Assembly (NCBI RefSeq): GCF_030063135.1
Contig: NZ_JASISO010000029.1
Coordinates: 43,394-107,393 of the forward strand
Direction of reading: 5' to 3'
From: Streptomyces sp. G-G2
GTDB lineage: Bacteria; Actinomycetota; Actinomycetes; Streptomycetales; Streptomycetaceae
Length of the DNA stretch: 64,000 bases
Positions 24,182 through 34,100 of this stretch are shown here, piece after piece. Every line of letters begins with the position of its first letter. The stretch's first letter is position 1. The notes below the pieces were generated by a model. It worked only from the letters and a program-made list of their open reading frames with translations, did no database searches and was not told where the DNA came from. Position numbers and translations under genes: made by a program.

Positions 24182-25413
24182 CGTGCCCGATCGATCATTC
24201 CGGCCCCGCCGCCATCAGCCTGGACCCCTTCGTCGCCGACCTCGACGCGGAGAGCGCGGCCCTGCGCGCCGCCGGACCGCTGGTCCGCGTCGTCCTGCCG
24301 GGCGGGGTGCCCTGCTACTCGGTCGCCCACCACGCCGAGGCCCGCAAGCTCCTGACGGACCCCCGGGTGGTCAAGGACATCAACGCGTGGGGTGCCTGGC
24401 AGCGCGGTGAGATCCCCCTGGACTGGCCGCTGATCGGGCTGGCCAACCCCGGCCGCTCCATGCTCACCGTCGACGGCGACGAGCACCGCAGGCTGCGCAC
24501 CCTGGTCGCCCAGGCGCTGACCGTACGCCGGGTGGAGACCCTGCGCGCCGGCATCGAGGCGCTGACCACGGACATGCTGGACCGGCTCGCCGAGGTGCCC
24601 GCGGGGGAGACGGTGGACCTCAAGGCGCGCTTCGCGTACCCGCTGCCGATGAACGTGATCAGCCGGCTGATGGGCGTGGACGCCGCAGACCACCCGCGGA
24701 TGAAGGAGCTGTTCGAGAAGTTCTTCTCGACGCAGACCCGGCCCGAGGAGGTCCCGCAGATGATGGCGGACCTCGTCGCGCTGTTCGGCCGGATCGTGGA
24801 GTCCAAGCGGCAGAACCCCGGCGACGACCTGACCAGCGCGCTCATCGCCGCCTCGGAGGACGGTGACCACCTCACCACCGAGGAGATCACCAACACCCTC
24901 CAGCTGATGGTCGCGGCCGGTCACGAGACCACCATCAGCCTGATCGTCAACGCGGTGGTCGCCCTGGAGACCCACCCCGAGCAGCGCGCCCTCGTGCTCA
25001 AGGGCGAGGTGCCCTGGGAGAACGTCATCGAGGAGACCCTGCGCTGGTCGACCCCGACCTCGCACGTGCTGATCCGGTTCGCCGCAGAGGACATCGAGGT
25101 CGGTGACGGCGTCCTGCCCAAGGGCGAGGGCCTGATCGTCTCCTTCGGGGCCATCGGCCGCGACGAGGCCCAGCACGGCGAGAGCGCGGGCGCGTTCGAC
25201 GTCACCCGCACCCCCAACCGGCACATCTCCTTCGGCCACGGCCCGCACGTCTGCCCCGGCGCCGCGCTGTCCCGCCTGGAGGCGGGGGTGGCCCTCCCGG
25301 CGCTGTACGCGCGCTTCCCCGAACTGAGCCTGGCCGTCGGGCGCGAGGAACTGCGCAACAAGCCGATCGTGACCCAGAACGACCTGTTCGAGCTGCCCGT
25401 CACGCTGGCCTAG
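24178..25413 (+). CDS. Conservon cytochrome P450, CYP154-like
   Basis: This 411-residue P450 is the last gene of the conservon operon. All standard motifs are present: I-helix MVAAGHETTISLIVN, K-helix IEETLRWSTP with ExxR, and heme loop ISFGHGPHVCPGAALSRLE. It starts in an ATGA overlap with the CYP157-like gene. CYP154-type enzymes hydroxylate varied substrates including steroids in vitro, but the natural substrate is unknown. A hairpin terminator follows at 25454-25486. Confidence 0.92.
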   Translation: MTCPIDHSGPAAISLDPFVADLDAESAALRAAGPLVRVVLPGGVPCYSVAHHAEARKLLTDPRVVKDINAWGAWQRGEIPLDWPLIGLANPGRSMLTVDGDEHRRLRTLVAQALTVRRVETLRAGIEALTTDMLDRLAEVPAGETVDLKARFAYPLPMNVISRLMGVDAADHPRMKELFEKFFSTQTRPEEVPQMMADLVALFGRIVESKRQNPGDDLTSALIAASEDGDHLTTEEITNTLQLMVAAGHETTISLIVNAVVALETHPEQRALVLKGEVPWENVIEETLRWSTPTSHVLIRFAAEDIEVGDGVLPKGEGLIVSFGAIGRDEAQHGESAGAFDVTRTPNRHISFGHGPHVCPGAALSRLEAGVALPALYARFPELSLAVGREELRNKPIVTQNDLFELPVTLA

Positions 25414-25453
25414 TGCCGCGATGGGGCGAACGTTGCCCGACACAGCACCAGCA

Positions 25454-25486
25454 GGGTGCGCGGCCCCCCTCGGGGCCCGCGCACCC
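25454..25486. terminator. Terminator between conservon operon and ATP-grasp operon
   Basis: GGGTGCGCGG (25454-25463) pairs with CCGCGCACCC (25477-25486). The stem continues inward as CCCC/GGGG with one mismatch, between two convergent operons. Confidence 0.7.
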
Positions 25487-25493
25487 AGGCCGG

Positions 25494-26690
25494 TCAGTCG
25501 GCGCGTACGGAGAACCGCAGCCGCTCCGCCAGGAACTTCAGGACGCCCTCGCGTTCGGCGGGCGAATCCGCCGTCACCAGGATGTGGCCCAGTCGCTGCG
25601 AGGAGGACGTCAGCGGCCCCACCACGTCGCCCACGCCCTTGCGCAGCCCCACCCGCACCACCGCCGGGTGCGCGGCGATCTCCTGGACCCCCTCGACGGC
25701 CGTGATCGTGCCGGGCGCGCAGGTGGGGAAGTACGTCGCCGCGTACGCCACCGGCCGGGTCCGCAGCAGGGAGCCCAGCGGCTCCCCGAGCGCGAGCCGC
25801 ACCACCGCCTCGTGCAGGTCGAAGCCGTACGTCAGGCTCACCGCCTCGGCCAGGAAGTCCCCGGGCGTCCGGACGGCCACCTCCATCAGCACCGGACCCT
25901 CCAACCCCACCCGGAACTCCAGGTGCACCAGCCCGGTCCGCATGCCCAGCCCGCGCAGCACTCCCGCGATCAGCGCGTCCACCCGCGCCGCGAGCGCCGG
26001 GTCGGTGAACTCGTACCCGCAGCGGTGCGACAGCTCCACGAAGTACGGCGGGGCCGTGGTCTCCTTCTCCGTCACGTTGGCGAAGAGCACCTCGCCCTCG
26101 TGGACGAGCGCCTCCCAGCTGTACTCCGGCCCCATGACGGCCCGTTCGACCAGGATCTTGCCCTCGCCGCCCCGCCGGACAACGATCTCCTCGGCCTCCG
26201 CCGCGCTGGTGACCAGCTCTACGCCCTCACTGCCGCCCAGGGACAGCGGCTTGACCACCACCGGCAGCCGCTCCAGCATCCACTCCCGGGCCGCGCCCAG
26301 GTGGGGGGCCAGCAGGAACTCGGGCTGCGGGACCCCGTACGCACCGAAACCGGTGCGCTGGAGCGCCTTGTTGCGCGAGATCACCGAGGCGTGCAGGGAG
26401 GGACCCGGCAGCCCGAGACGCTCCTGCGCCAGCGCGCCCGCCGTCACATTGGCCTCCGCGAAGGCGAGGACCCCGTCGGGGGCCCGGTCGGCGAGCGCCG
26501 CCGAGACCCCGGCGAACCAGGACTCGTCGAGGGAACCCGACACCGGGTAGTAGACGACGTCCTCCTCCGCGGGCCGGTCGCCCATCAGCGCCGCGTTCTC
26601 CACGGCGCGGACCCGGTGGCCCAGCCGCCGCGCCGCGTCCACGTACGGCCGTCCCATCGTGCCCACGCCGACCACCAGCAGATCCTTCAC
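25494..26690 (-). CDS. ATP-grasp ligase
   Basis: This 398-residue ATP-grasp carboxylate-amine ligase-like protein resembles L-amino acid ligases (BacD type). The N-terminus is a Rossmann-like segment (LLVVGVGTMGRPYVDAARRL). The ATP-grasp core has the lysine strand PVVVKPLSLGGSEGVELV (near residue 150), ILVERAVMGPEYSWEALVHEG, and the metal-binding end VHLEFRVG...LMEVAVRTPGD. It is the third gene of a coupled operon: its GTG start overlaps the MFS stop. With a second ATP-grasp enzyme and a pump alongside, a role in making an exported dipeptide or amide is likely, but the substrates are unknown. Confidence 0.82.
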   Translation of the reverse strand: MKDLLVVGVGTMGRPYVDAARRLGHRVRAVENAALMGDRPAEEDVVYYPVSGSLDESWFAGVSAALADRAPDGVLAFAEANVTAGALAQERLGLPGPSLHASVISRNKALQRTGFGAYGVPQPEFLLAPHLGAAREWMLERLPVVVKPLSLGGSEGVELVTSAAEAEEIVVRRGGEGKILVERAVMGPEYSWEALVHEGEVLFANVTEKETTAPPYFVELSHRCGYEFTDPALAARVDALIAGVLRGLGMRTGLVHLEFRVGLEGPVLMEVAVRTPGDFLAEAVSLTYGFDLHEAVVRLALGEPLGSLLRTRPVAYAATYFPTCAPGTITAVEGVQEIAAHPAVVRVGLRKGVGDVVGPLTSSSQRLGHILVTADSPAEREGVLKFLAERLRFSVRAD

Positions 26691-27973
26691 GCCACCGCTC
26701 CTTCACTCGCTGCCTCGGACACCTGAACCCGGTCCTGCTCCTGCTTGCGCTGTCGCTCCTGCTGCCGTTCCAGGGCCCGCGTCACCGGCGGTACGAGGAC
26801 CGAGGCCAGGCAGAACAGCGCGCCCAGCGCCGCCCACCCGGCCGCGCCCGTCGCGATCACCACCCCGGTCACCAGCGCCGGACCCACGATCCGCTGACCG
26901 GAGTTGCCCAGGCTGAACACCGACAGGTAGGTCCCCCGGCGGTCCTCCGGCGCGAACGCGTAGCTCAGGTCCCAGCCGCCCACCGCCTGCCACATCTCCC
27001 CGAAGGTCAGCGCCACGCACCCGGCCAGCAGCAGTGCCCCCGCCAAGAGCGGGGACGGCCCGTGCGCCGCCGCCAGCGCCGCACAGCACACCGCGAGCGC
27101 GAACCCGCTCAGGCGCAGCGCCCGCGCCGCCCCGCCGGGCCGCTCGGCCCCCCGGGACACCGGCACCTGGAGGGTGATCGACATAACCGTGTTGACCAGG
27201 ATCAGCACCGGTACGAACCCGGCGGGCACCCCCGTGGCCGTCATCGCCCACAGCGGCAGCCCCACCGACAGCAGCGTCGTGTGCAGATTGAGTACGCCGC
27301 CCAGCCCGGCCAGGCTCAGGTACCGCCAGTCCCGGAACCCCCGGATCGCCGTCAGCGGCCCCACCTTGCGCCGCGCCGCGCTGGAGCGCGTCAGCCGCAG
27401 CCGGGACAGCATGACGGCCGAGGCGACGAACGCCGTCGCGTTGCCCAGCACGATGCCCCGGTACGCCCACATGCTGTCGGCCGCCAGCAGCGGCGCGGCC
27501 AGCAGCGCGCCGACCGAGAAGCCGATGTTGCGCACGGTGCGGACGATCGCCATGGTCCGCGTACGATCGGACTCCTCGGTGGTGTCGGAGGCCACCGCCT
27601 GGGTCATCGGCTGGGTGGCCCCCTCCGCCGCGGCCAGGCAGGAGGACACGATCAGGAACCCGGCGAAGCCGTGGATGTAGGCCAGCGCCACGAACCACAG
27701 CGCCCTCCACATCTGGAGGCCTACCAGCGTGCGCCGGGCGCCGATCCGGTCGCTGAGCGCGCCGATCGGGACGGTGGCCAGGAAGCCCACGAACCCGGAC
27801 ACGGCCAGCCCCGCCCCGATCTGGGTCGCGGACAGCCCGACCGAGCGGATGAAGAACACCGTGGAGCCCGCGAGGAACAGCCCGGTGCCGATCGCGTTGA
27901 TCAGCGAGGTCAGGGCGAAGGTCCGCCCGGCCGCGCTGACGGGCACGTAGTCGGACAGCGAGATCCGCTTCAC
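26687..27973 (-). CDS. MFS transporter between two ATP-grasp genes
   Basis: This 428-residue major facilitator has about 12 membrane segments. The loop 2-3 motif is GALSDRIGARRTLVGLQMWR (near residue 73). The protein resembles MFS exporters linked to small natural products. GTG at 27973 overlaps the upstream ATP-grasp stop and its own stop overlaps the next start, so all three genes are translationally coupled. Export of the ligase product and self-resistance is the natural inference. The C-terminal tail is Gln/Glu/Arg rich. Confidence 0.83.
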   Translation of the reverse strand: MKRISLSDYVPVSAAGRTFALTSLINAIGTGLFLAGSTVFFIRSVGLSATQIGAGLAVSGFVGFLATVPIGALSDRIGARRTLVGLQMWRALWFVALAYIHGFAGFLIVSSCLAAAEGATQPMTQAVASDTTEESDRTRTMAIVRTVRNIGFSVGALLAAPLLAADSMWAYRGIVLGNATAFVASAVMLSRLRLTRSSAARRKVGPLTAIRGFRDWRYLSLAGLGGVLNLHTTLLSVGLPLWAMTATGVPAGFVPVLILVNTVMSITLQVPVSRGAERPGGAARALRLSGFALAVCCAALAAAHGPSPLLAGALLLAGCVALTFGEMWQAVGGWDLSYAFAPEDRRGTYLSVFSLGNSGQRIVGPALVTGVVIATGAAGWAALGALFCLASVLVPPVTRALERQQERQRKQEQDRVQVSEAASEGAVA

Positions 27974-29259
27974 CGCGCACCCCCGACGTGCCGGGCCGTG
28001 CGCACCGAGACCAGCGCGGCGGCGTCCTCGGCGTGGCGGGCCGCGGCCGTCGCGTCCGTACCGGTGGCGATGACGTAGCCCGCCCGTTCCCAGGAACTGG
28101 TGAGGGCCAGCACCTCATCGCCGGGCGCCACCCCGAGGTGGACCTCCTCGACCCCGAACGCGCGCCGCGCCTCCTCGGCGCCCTCCACGGCCTCGACCGG
28201 GCCGACGGGCGCGATCAGGAACCGCACGGCCGCGCCCAGTACCGGGGGGCGCTCCGCCGTCGGGCCGCTGCCGTCCAGGACGCCGAGCAGCGCGGACAGG
28301 ATGTCCATCCCGTAGGCGAGGTCGATCAGCGCGGTGATCCCGCCGCCGGGCAGCCGGGCCGCGCACTCCACCAGGTGCGGAGCGCCGCCGTCGAGGATCC
28401 ACTCCGAGTGCAGCACACCGGAACGGAAGCCGGTGGCCGCGACCAGCACCGCGACCGCGCCGCGCAGCGCGTCCGCCTGGGCCCCCGGCAGCCAGGCGGG
28501 CACGGTGTGCCCGGTCTCCACGGGATGGCGCGAGTCCTGGACCGTCTTGGCCGTGATGTTGGTGAAGCCGACGAGCCCCTCGTGGACCACGGCCTCGACG
28601 CTCACCTCGGGCCCGTACAGCCGCTGTTCGACCAGGAAGCGGGCGGAGTCCGGATAACCGGCGCGCAGGGACGGCTCGTCGGCGGTCGTCGTGTGCGCCC
28701 AGGCGGCGGCCGTGTCGTCGTCGGCGTCCAGCAGCCGTACGCCGAGACTGGCCTGGCGGCCCGCGGGCTTCAGCACGCACGCGGCGCCGTAACGGGCGCG
28801 GAAGCCGTTCACGTCCTCGGGGTTGCGGACCAGCCGCCAGGCGGGCTGGTGCAGGTCCGTACCGTCCACCGCGGCCCGCAGCCGCGCCTTGTCCCGCAGG
28901 ACGCGGGCGGCCTTCGGTCCGGCGCCGGGCAGCCCCCAGGCCTCGGCGAGCGCCGCGGCGCCCACCACGCCGTACTCCACGACGGGCACGACGGCGCGCA
29001 CGCCCGGGGGCCGGGGGACGGCGGCGACGATCCGGTGCGGGTGCTCCTCGTCCTGGCTGGGCGCGGCGAGGAGGGCCGCCACGCAGCGGTGCGCGTCCGC
29101 CAGGCCGTCGATGCCCCGCGCGGCGATGACGGCGGGCTCCTCCACGACCAGGACGGAGTTCTCGGGGAGCAGGACGTCCAGCTTGCCGAGCATCACCGGG
29201 CTGTATCCCACCAGTACGTGGGTGACGCCGGCCGGGCCGGACGGTTCGGGCTGTGTCAT
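27970..29259 (-). CDS. ATP-grasp ligase
   Basis: This 429-residue ATP-grasp protein is the first gene of the operon and distantly similar to the third. The N-terminal domain (THVLVGYSPVMLGKLDVLLP) is followed by the ATP-grasp core: the adenine-binding lysine in YGAACVLKPAGRQASLGVRL, FLVEQRLYGPEVSVEAVVHEG, and metal ligands around HSEWILDGGAPHLVECAARLPGG. The last block is typical of peptide-forming ligases. ATG at 29259 is chosen because the longer frame to 29412 has a low-quality Arg/Pro N-terminus. The 285-bp region upstream should carry the promoter, but I could not assign boxes. Confidence 0.8.
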   Translation of the reverse strand: MTQPEPSGPAGVTHVLVGYSPVMLGKLDVLLPENSVLVVEEPAVIAARGIDGLADAHRCVAALLAAPSQDEEHPHRIVAAVPRPPGVRAVVPVVEYGVVGAAALAEAWGLPGAGPKAARVLRDKARLRAAVDGTDLHQPAWRLVRNPEDVNGFRARYGAACVLKPAGRQASLGVRLLDADDDTAAAWAHTTTADEPSLRAGYPDSARFLVEQRLYGPEVSVEAVVHEGLVGFTNITAKTVQDSRHPVETGHTVPAWLPGAQADALRGAVAVLVAATGFRSGVLHSEWILDGGAPHLVECAARLPGGGITALIDLAYGMDILSALLGVLDGSGPTAERPPVLGAAVRFLIAPVGPVEAVEGAEEARRAFGVEEVHLGVAPGDEVLALTSSWERAGYVIATGTDATAAARHAEDAAALVSVRTARHVGGAR

Positions 29260-29543
29260 GGAGGCCTCGCTGCAGGACGGAGGGAGGGCGCGGGACGGGG
29301 AAGGGACGGGGCGAGGAGCGGTTGTGCTGCGCGCCGCCTTGCTTCGGCCCGCCCGACGACTGTGCCTTTCCGGCCACTTGACGGCATAGCCCCCGCCAAG
29401 GTTCGGGTCCACGCAGCCCTGTGACCGGGGCGGCCCCGATGTCCCCGCGCGGGGCGGAGAACCATTTCGGCCCCGGCGGCGTCCTCCCAGGTGAGCCCGC
29501 GCCCGTATGCGTGCGGGCAGGCAGGGGAGAGGAGTGAGTGGGT

Positions 29544-29819
29544 ATGGGGATCGTCAGCTGGATCATTCTGGGGCTGCTGGCCGGAGGCATCGCCAAGGTC
29601 CTGCTGCCCGGGCGCGACCCGGGCGGTCTGATCGGGACGACCCTGATCGGTGTCGTGGGTGCCTTCCTCGGAGGCTGGCTGTCGGCGAGGTTCCTGGACC
29701 GGCCCATCGCGAACCACTTCTTCGACCTGGCCACCTGGGGTGCGGCGATCGCGGGCTCACTGGTCCTGCTCGTCGCCTACCGCATCTTCTTCGGCAACTC
29801 GCGGGACTCCCGGCACTGA
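29544..29819 (+). CDS. GlsB/YeaQ/YmgE family small membrane protein
   Basis: This protein of about 91 residues has three membrane helices and the family pattern GIVSWIILGLLAGGIAKVLLPG, GGLIGTTLIGVVGAFLGGWL and WGAAIAGSLVLLVAYRIFF. It belongs to the transglycosylase-associated / general stress membrane family, whose function is poorly defined. The ATG at 29544 lies 9 nt after GGAGAGGAG; a GTG at 29538 is too close. It is monocistronic and ends at a strong hairpin. Confidence 0.9.
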   Translation: MGIVSWIILGLLAGGIAKVLLPGRDPGGLIGTTLIGVVGAFLGGWLSARFLDRPIANHFFDLATWGAAIAGSLVLLVAYRIFFGNSRDSRH

Positions 29820-29834
29820 CCGCACGCGCGCACG

Positions 29835-29875
29835 TGAACGGCCCGGCCCGCGCTCCTCGCGGGCCGGGCCGTTCA
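29835..29875. terminator. 18-bp perfect-stem bidirectional terminator
   Basis: TGAACGGCCCGGCCCGCG at 29835-29852 is the exact reverse complement of the bases at 29858-29875, with CTCCT as loop. It serves the GlsB-like gene on the plus strand. On the other strand it overlaps the stop codon of the LuxR gene, so it probably stops transcription from both sides. Confidence 0.85.
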
Positions 29876-30184
29876 TATGAGGCTGTGCTGCACCGCGCAG
29901 GCCACCGCGTGGGACCGGTTGCGGGCGTGCAGACGGGACATCAGCTCGTAGATCACGTTCTTGACCGTGTGCTCCGAGCAGGACAGGGTGCGGGCGATGA
30001 CGGCGTTGCCGTGCCCGTCGGCCATCAGGGCCAGTACGGATGTCTGGCGCGCCGTCAGGTGCGGGGTGTCGGAGGGGAGTACGGCGCGGGGAACCGGCAG
30101 GGAGCCGTGCCTGCCGAGCAGGCGTACGAGGTCCGCGTAGGGCATCTCGACGGTGTCGCGCGTCAACGCGGCCGTGGGGCTCAC
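29873..30184 (-). CDS. Small LuxR-type regulator (HTH domain only)
   Basis: This 103-residue protein is little more than a LuxR helix-turn-helix: LTARQTSVLALMADGHGNAV then IARTLSCSEHTVKNVIYELM (residues about 45-95). It has no receiver domain. Its GTG start at 30184 overlaps the stop of the upstream LuxR gene (GTGA), so the two are coupled and may act as a heterodimer. They sit beside and divergent from the LanM gene, which suggests control of the lanthipeptide-like locus. Confidence 0.82.
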   Translation of the reverse strand: MSPTAALTRDTVEMPYADLVRLLGRHGSLPVPRAVLPSDTPHLTARQTSVLALMADGHGNAVIARTLSCSEHTVKNVIYELMSRLHARNRSHAVACAVQHSLI

Positions 30185-30810
30185 AGCATGCCCGCCCGCA
30201 GCGCGTAGGCCACCGCGTGGGCGCGGTTGCGCAGCCGGAACCGCTGGGTGATGTCGTGCACGACCGTGGTCACCGTACGCGGCGAGTAGCACAGCCGCTT
30301 CGCTATCTCGCTGGTCTCGTGCCCGTCGGCGACCATCCGCAGCACGGACCGCTCCCGGTCACTGAGCCCGGCCGCGTCCCAGGGGCCGGCCGCCGCCCCG
30401 TCGGCCGCCGCGCCCGGGGCCCCCGAGCGCTGGAGCAGCAGCTCCAGCAGGTCCGGCGGCAGGGCGCAGTCACCGCGCGAGGCGGCCCGTACGGCCCGGG
30501 CCAGGCGGACGGGGTCCGCCTCGCGGCGGCGCAGCAGCCCCCGGGCCCCGGCGGCGATCGCCCGGAGGGCGTCGGCGGGGTCCAGTTCCCCGGCCACCAG
30601 CACCACGTCGGGGCGGGGCGGGGTCTCCCGGATCGACCGCAGGACGTCGAGTTCCGGACGGCCGACCCGGTCCACGGTCATGACCACGACGCGGGGTTCC
30701 CCGCCCGGAGCGGTCAGGTACACCTCAGGACAGGCGAGCAGGGCACTCTTGGTACCGGCTTCGAGCACCGGATCGAGCGCGACGACGTTGACAGGGACGG
30801 GTTCTCCCAC
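30181..30810 (-). CDS. LuxR-type regulator with degenerate receiver-like domain
   Basis: This 209-residue protein has a C-terminal LuxR helix-turn-helix (LSDRERSVLRMVADGHETSE, IAKRLCYSPRTVTTVVHDIT; residues about 148-205). The N-terminal ~125 residues look like a response-regulator receiver. The phospho-acceptor region reads VVVMTVDRVGRPELDVL rather than a clear acidic pocket and DxP motif, so it may be phosphorylation-independent. The GTG start at 30810 follows GGAGG. It is divergent from the LanM gene over a 295-bp gap and coupled to the small LuxR gene downstream. Confidence 0.82.
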   Translation of the reverse strand: MGEPVPVNVVALDPVLEAGTKSALLACPEVYLTAPGGEPRVVVMTVDRVGRPELDVLRSIRETPPRPDVVLVAGELDPADALRAIAAGARGLLRRREADPVRLARAVRAASRGDCALPPDLLELLLQRSGAPGAAADGAAAGPWDAAGLSDRERSVLRMVADGHETSEIAKRLCYSPRTVTTVVHDITQRFRLRNRAHAVAYALRAGML

Positions 30811-31088
30811 CGGGTCCTCCGAAAGTCATCCGCGGGCCGGGGTACCGACCGGCGGAAAGGGTGCTGGTCCCAAGACTGCGGGGGACCGTCGGGCCGGGCA
30901 TCGGGCCCCCGCCCCCACATTTGTGAAGGTGTGGTGGTGTGGGCGGCGGAGCATGTGGAGAGCGGCCCCCGGACCGGGCGGACACCGGGGCCGGGCCGGT
31001 CCGGGGCGGCCCGGCGGCGGGCCCGGGGGCCGGTGGGCGGCGGTCGCGCGGCCGGTGCGGGGGGCAGTGGGGGGCGGCCGCGCGGAAT

Positions 31089-31107
31089 ATGGGGGACGTG
31101 CCCCCAT
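31089..31107. promoter_or_regulatory. Palindrome at the LanM start codon
   Basis: ATGGGGG at 31089-31095 and CCCCCAT at 31101-31107 are exact reverse complements around ACGTG. The right arm includes the first two bases of the proposed ATG at 31106. It could be an operator for the divergent LuxR pair, or an RNA hairpin masking the start. Both are inferences from symmetry and position. Confidence 0.4.
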
Positions 31108-34100
31108 GTGCGTCTCGCGCGCCTCTGCGAGCTTTCTTCTTGTGACTGACACCGCCACTGCCGCAGAGACCGAGGTCGGCGGCCTGACCCACTCCTGGTG
31201 GGCCCGGGCCCTGAACCTGCGGGAGCGGCTCGCCGCGCCGGGTGCGCCCCTTCCCCCGCGGACCGACGCCCCCCACGACCGGCCCGCCTCGTGGTCCCTT
31301 GGAGACCCCGAGGGCTTCGCGGCCCGGCTGGCGAGCCTGGGCAGCACCGAGGACGCCGGGTACGCCCTGGCCCGGGAGGAGGCCCGGCGGCTGGCCGCCC
31401 GCGCCGAGAAGCCGGACTGGGCGGCGTACGCGGAGCGGATCGTGGCGGCGGCGCCCGAGCGGTGGACGGCGCCCGGCGGCGAAGGCGCCGAAGGGGCCGG
31501 GGGCGCGGCGGTGTTCCTGCCCGTACTGCGCCCCCTGATCGACACCGCCTGGGCCGAGGCGGCCGCGCTGATCGACCTCCCGGAAACCGAACTCGCCGCA
31601 CTCCGGGCCGCGTTCGAGGCCTGGCTCGGCGACCGGCTGATCCACCAGTGCGCCCGGACCCTGGTACGGGAACTGCACGCGGCCCGTACCGCGGGGACGC
31701 TGCCCGGGCGGACCTCCCGGGAGCGGTTCGACGACTTCCTCTCCCGGACCGGCACCCGCGAGGGCCTCGTCCGGCTGTTCACCGGTTACCCGGTGCTGGC
31801 CCGGATGCTGGCCCAGTCCTGCCGGTACGCGGCGGCGGCTGCGGCCGAGCTGGCGCGCCGCTACAGCGCCGACCGTGCCGCGGTCGTCCGGGGGCTGCTC
31901 GACGGCCGCGACCCGGGTCCGCTGGTACGGATCGACCTCGGCCGGGGCGACGTGCACCAGGGCAACCGCGCCGTGGCCCTGCTGCGCTTCGCCGACGGCT
32001 CGACCGTCGTCCACAAGCCCCGCCCCCTCGACCAGCACGCCCTGCTCGACCAGGCGGTCGGCTGGACCAACGCCAAGGTGCCGGGCCTCGGCCTGCGGAC
32101 CCCGCGCTCGGTGCGCCGCCCCGGCTACGGCTGGCTGGAGTTCATCGCACACGGCTGGTGCGCGTCGGTCACCGAACTCGACCGGTTCTACCGCCGCCAG
32201 GGCGCCCTGCTCGCCCTGCTGTACGCGGTGGACGGCGTCGACATGCACTACGAGAACGTCATCGCCTGCGGGGACCAGCCCGTACTGGTGGACGCCGAGA
32301 CCCTGCTGCACTCCGGCCTGCCCGCGGCGGTGACCTGCGGCACGGACCCCGCGGCCGCCGCCCTGTCGGCCTCGGTGCACCGCACCTGCCTGCTGCCCAG
32401 CCTGCTGATCGGTGAGAACGGCGCCATGGACATCTCCGCCCTCGGTGGCGGGCACGGCGGCTCCTACCCCAGCGACGGCATGCGCTGGGAAGCCGCCGGA
32501 ACCGACGAGATGCGGGTGCTGCGCGGCCGGGTCGAGACCCCCGCCGGACAGAACCGGCCCGCCCCCGGTGACCCGGCCGCCGGACACGGCGACCACCGGG
32601 CCGCGCTGCTGGAGGGCTTCCGCGCGGGGTACGACGCCATCGTCGAGCACCGTGACGAACTCCTCGGCGAGGACGGGCTGCTGGCCCGCTGGGCCACCAG
32701 CCCGGGACGCCTGATCGCCCGCGCCACGCGGCTCTACACGACCCTGCTGGAGGAGTCCACCCACCCCGACGTGCTGCGCGACGCGCTGACCCGGGACGCG
32801 CTGTTCGCCGTACTGTGGGCGGAGTCCGAGAACGACCCGGCCCGGCGGCGGCTGATCGAGGACGAGACCGCCGACCTGTGGGCCGGGGACGTACCGCTCT
32901 TCTACCACCACCCCGCGCACACCTCGGTCCGCAGTTCCCGGGGCGCGCTCATCGAGGGGGTGCTGCCCGCGCCGAGTCTGCGGACGGCCCTCGACAAGAT
33001 CGCCGCGATGGACGAGGTCGACCGGCACGACCAGGAGTGGATCATCTCGGCGACGCTGGCCGTGACCGGCGCCAACCTCACGGCGGGCGGGCCCCGTTCG
33101 GCGCTGGCCGGGCACCCCGCCCCCGCCGTCGTTCCCGAACCCTCCCGGCTGCTGACCGCCGCCTGCGGGATCGCCGACGAGATCGCGGCCCGCGCCGTGC
33201 ACGGCGAGGACCGGGTCAACTGGCTCGGCCTGGAGCAGGTCGCCGGGGAGCACTGGGCGGTGCTGCCGATGGGTGGCGGGCTGGCCCAGGGCTACTGCGG
33301 GGTGGCCCTCTTCCTGGCCCAGCTCGGCGCGCTGACCGGGGCCGGACGTTACACCGCACTGGCCCGGCGGGCCGCGCGGCCGCTGCCGGAGCTGCTGGCC
33401 ACGCTCGCCGCGAACCCCGCGCTGAGCGCCGCCGTGGGCCCCGGCGCCCTGCACGGGCTGAGCGGCATCGTCTACGCCGTGGCCCGGCTCGCCGCCCTCC
33501 TGGACCCGCCCGGGAACGACCTGGACCGGGCCCCGGGCGCCGGATCCGAGGGGCCGCGCGCCGGATCCGAGGGGCTGCGCGCCTGTCTGCCCGACGCCCT
33601 CACCGCCCTCGCGCTGGCCGTCGAGGCCGACCCGGACGGGCCGGACGACCTGGCAGACGGGCTCGCCGGCGCGCTGGCCGCGACCGTCGCCGTACACCGG
33701 CTGACCGGGATGCCCGGCGCGGCCGCCCTGTCCCACGCCTTCGCCGACCGGCTGCGGGCCCGCTCCGGAACCCGGCCGTCCGCGCCCGCCGACCCGGGGT
33801 TCGCCCACGGCGACGCCGGGATCGGCTGGGCACTGCTGCGCTACGCCGCCGAGGCCGGGCGGGCGGGCGCGGACGGCGCGGGTGCGGCGCGGGCCGCCGA
33901 GTGCGCCCGTACCGGCGCCGCCCTGCTGCGGCCCGCCCTGGACACCGCGCTGGGCCGTCCCGCCGACCTAGGCTGGCACTCCGGGCTGGCGGGCACGGCG
34001 CTCGCCGCCGCCGACGCCCTCGGGCGGGCCGGGCAGCCGGTCCCCGGGGCCGAACTGACCTGGTGCGCGGCCCTGTTGGGCGACCCGGCGGAGTCCGGGG

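Noticed and set aside
30680..31105. N-terminal extension of the LanM frame
   Set aside because: It is Arg/Pro/Gly-rich, overlaps the divergent LuxR gene and promoter region, and LanM family homology begins after 31106.
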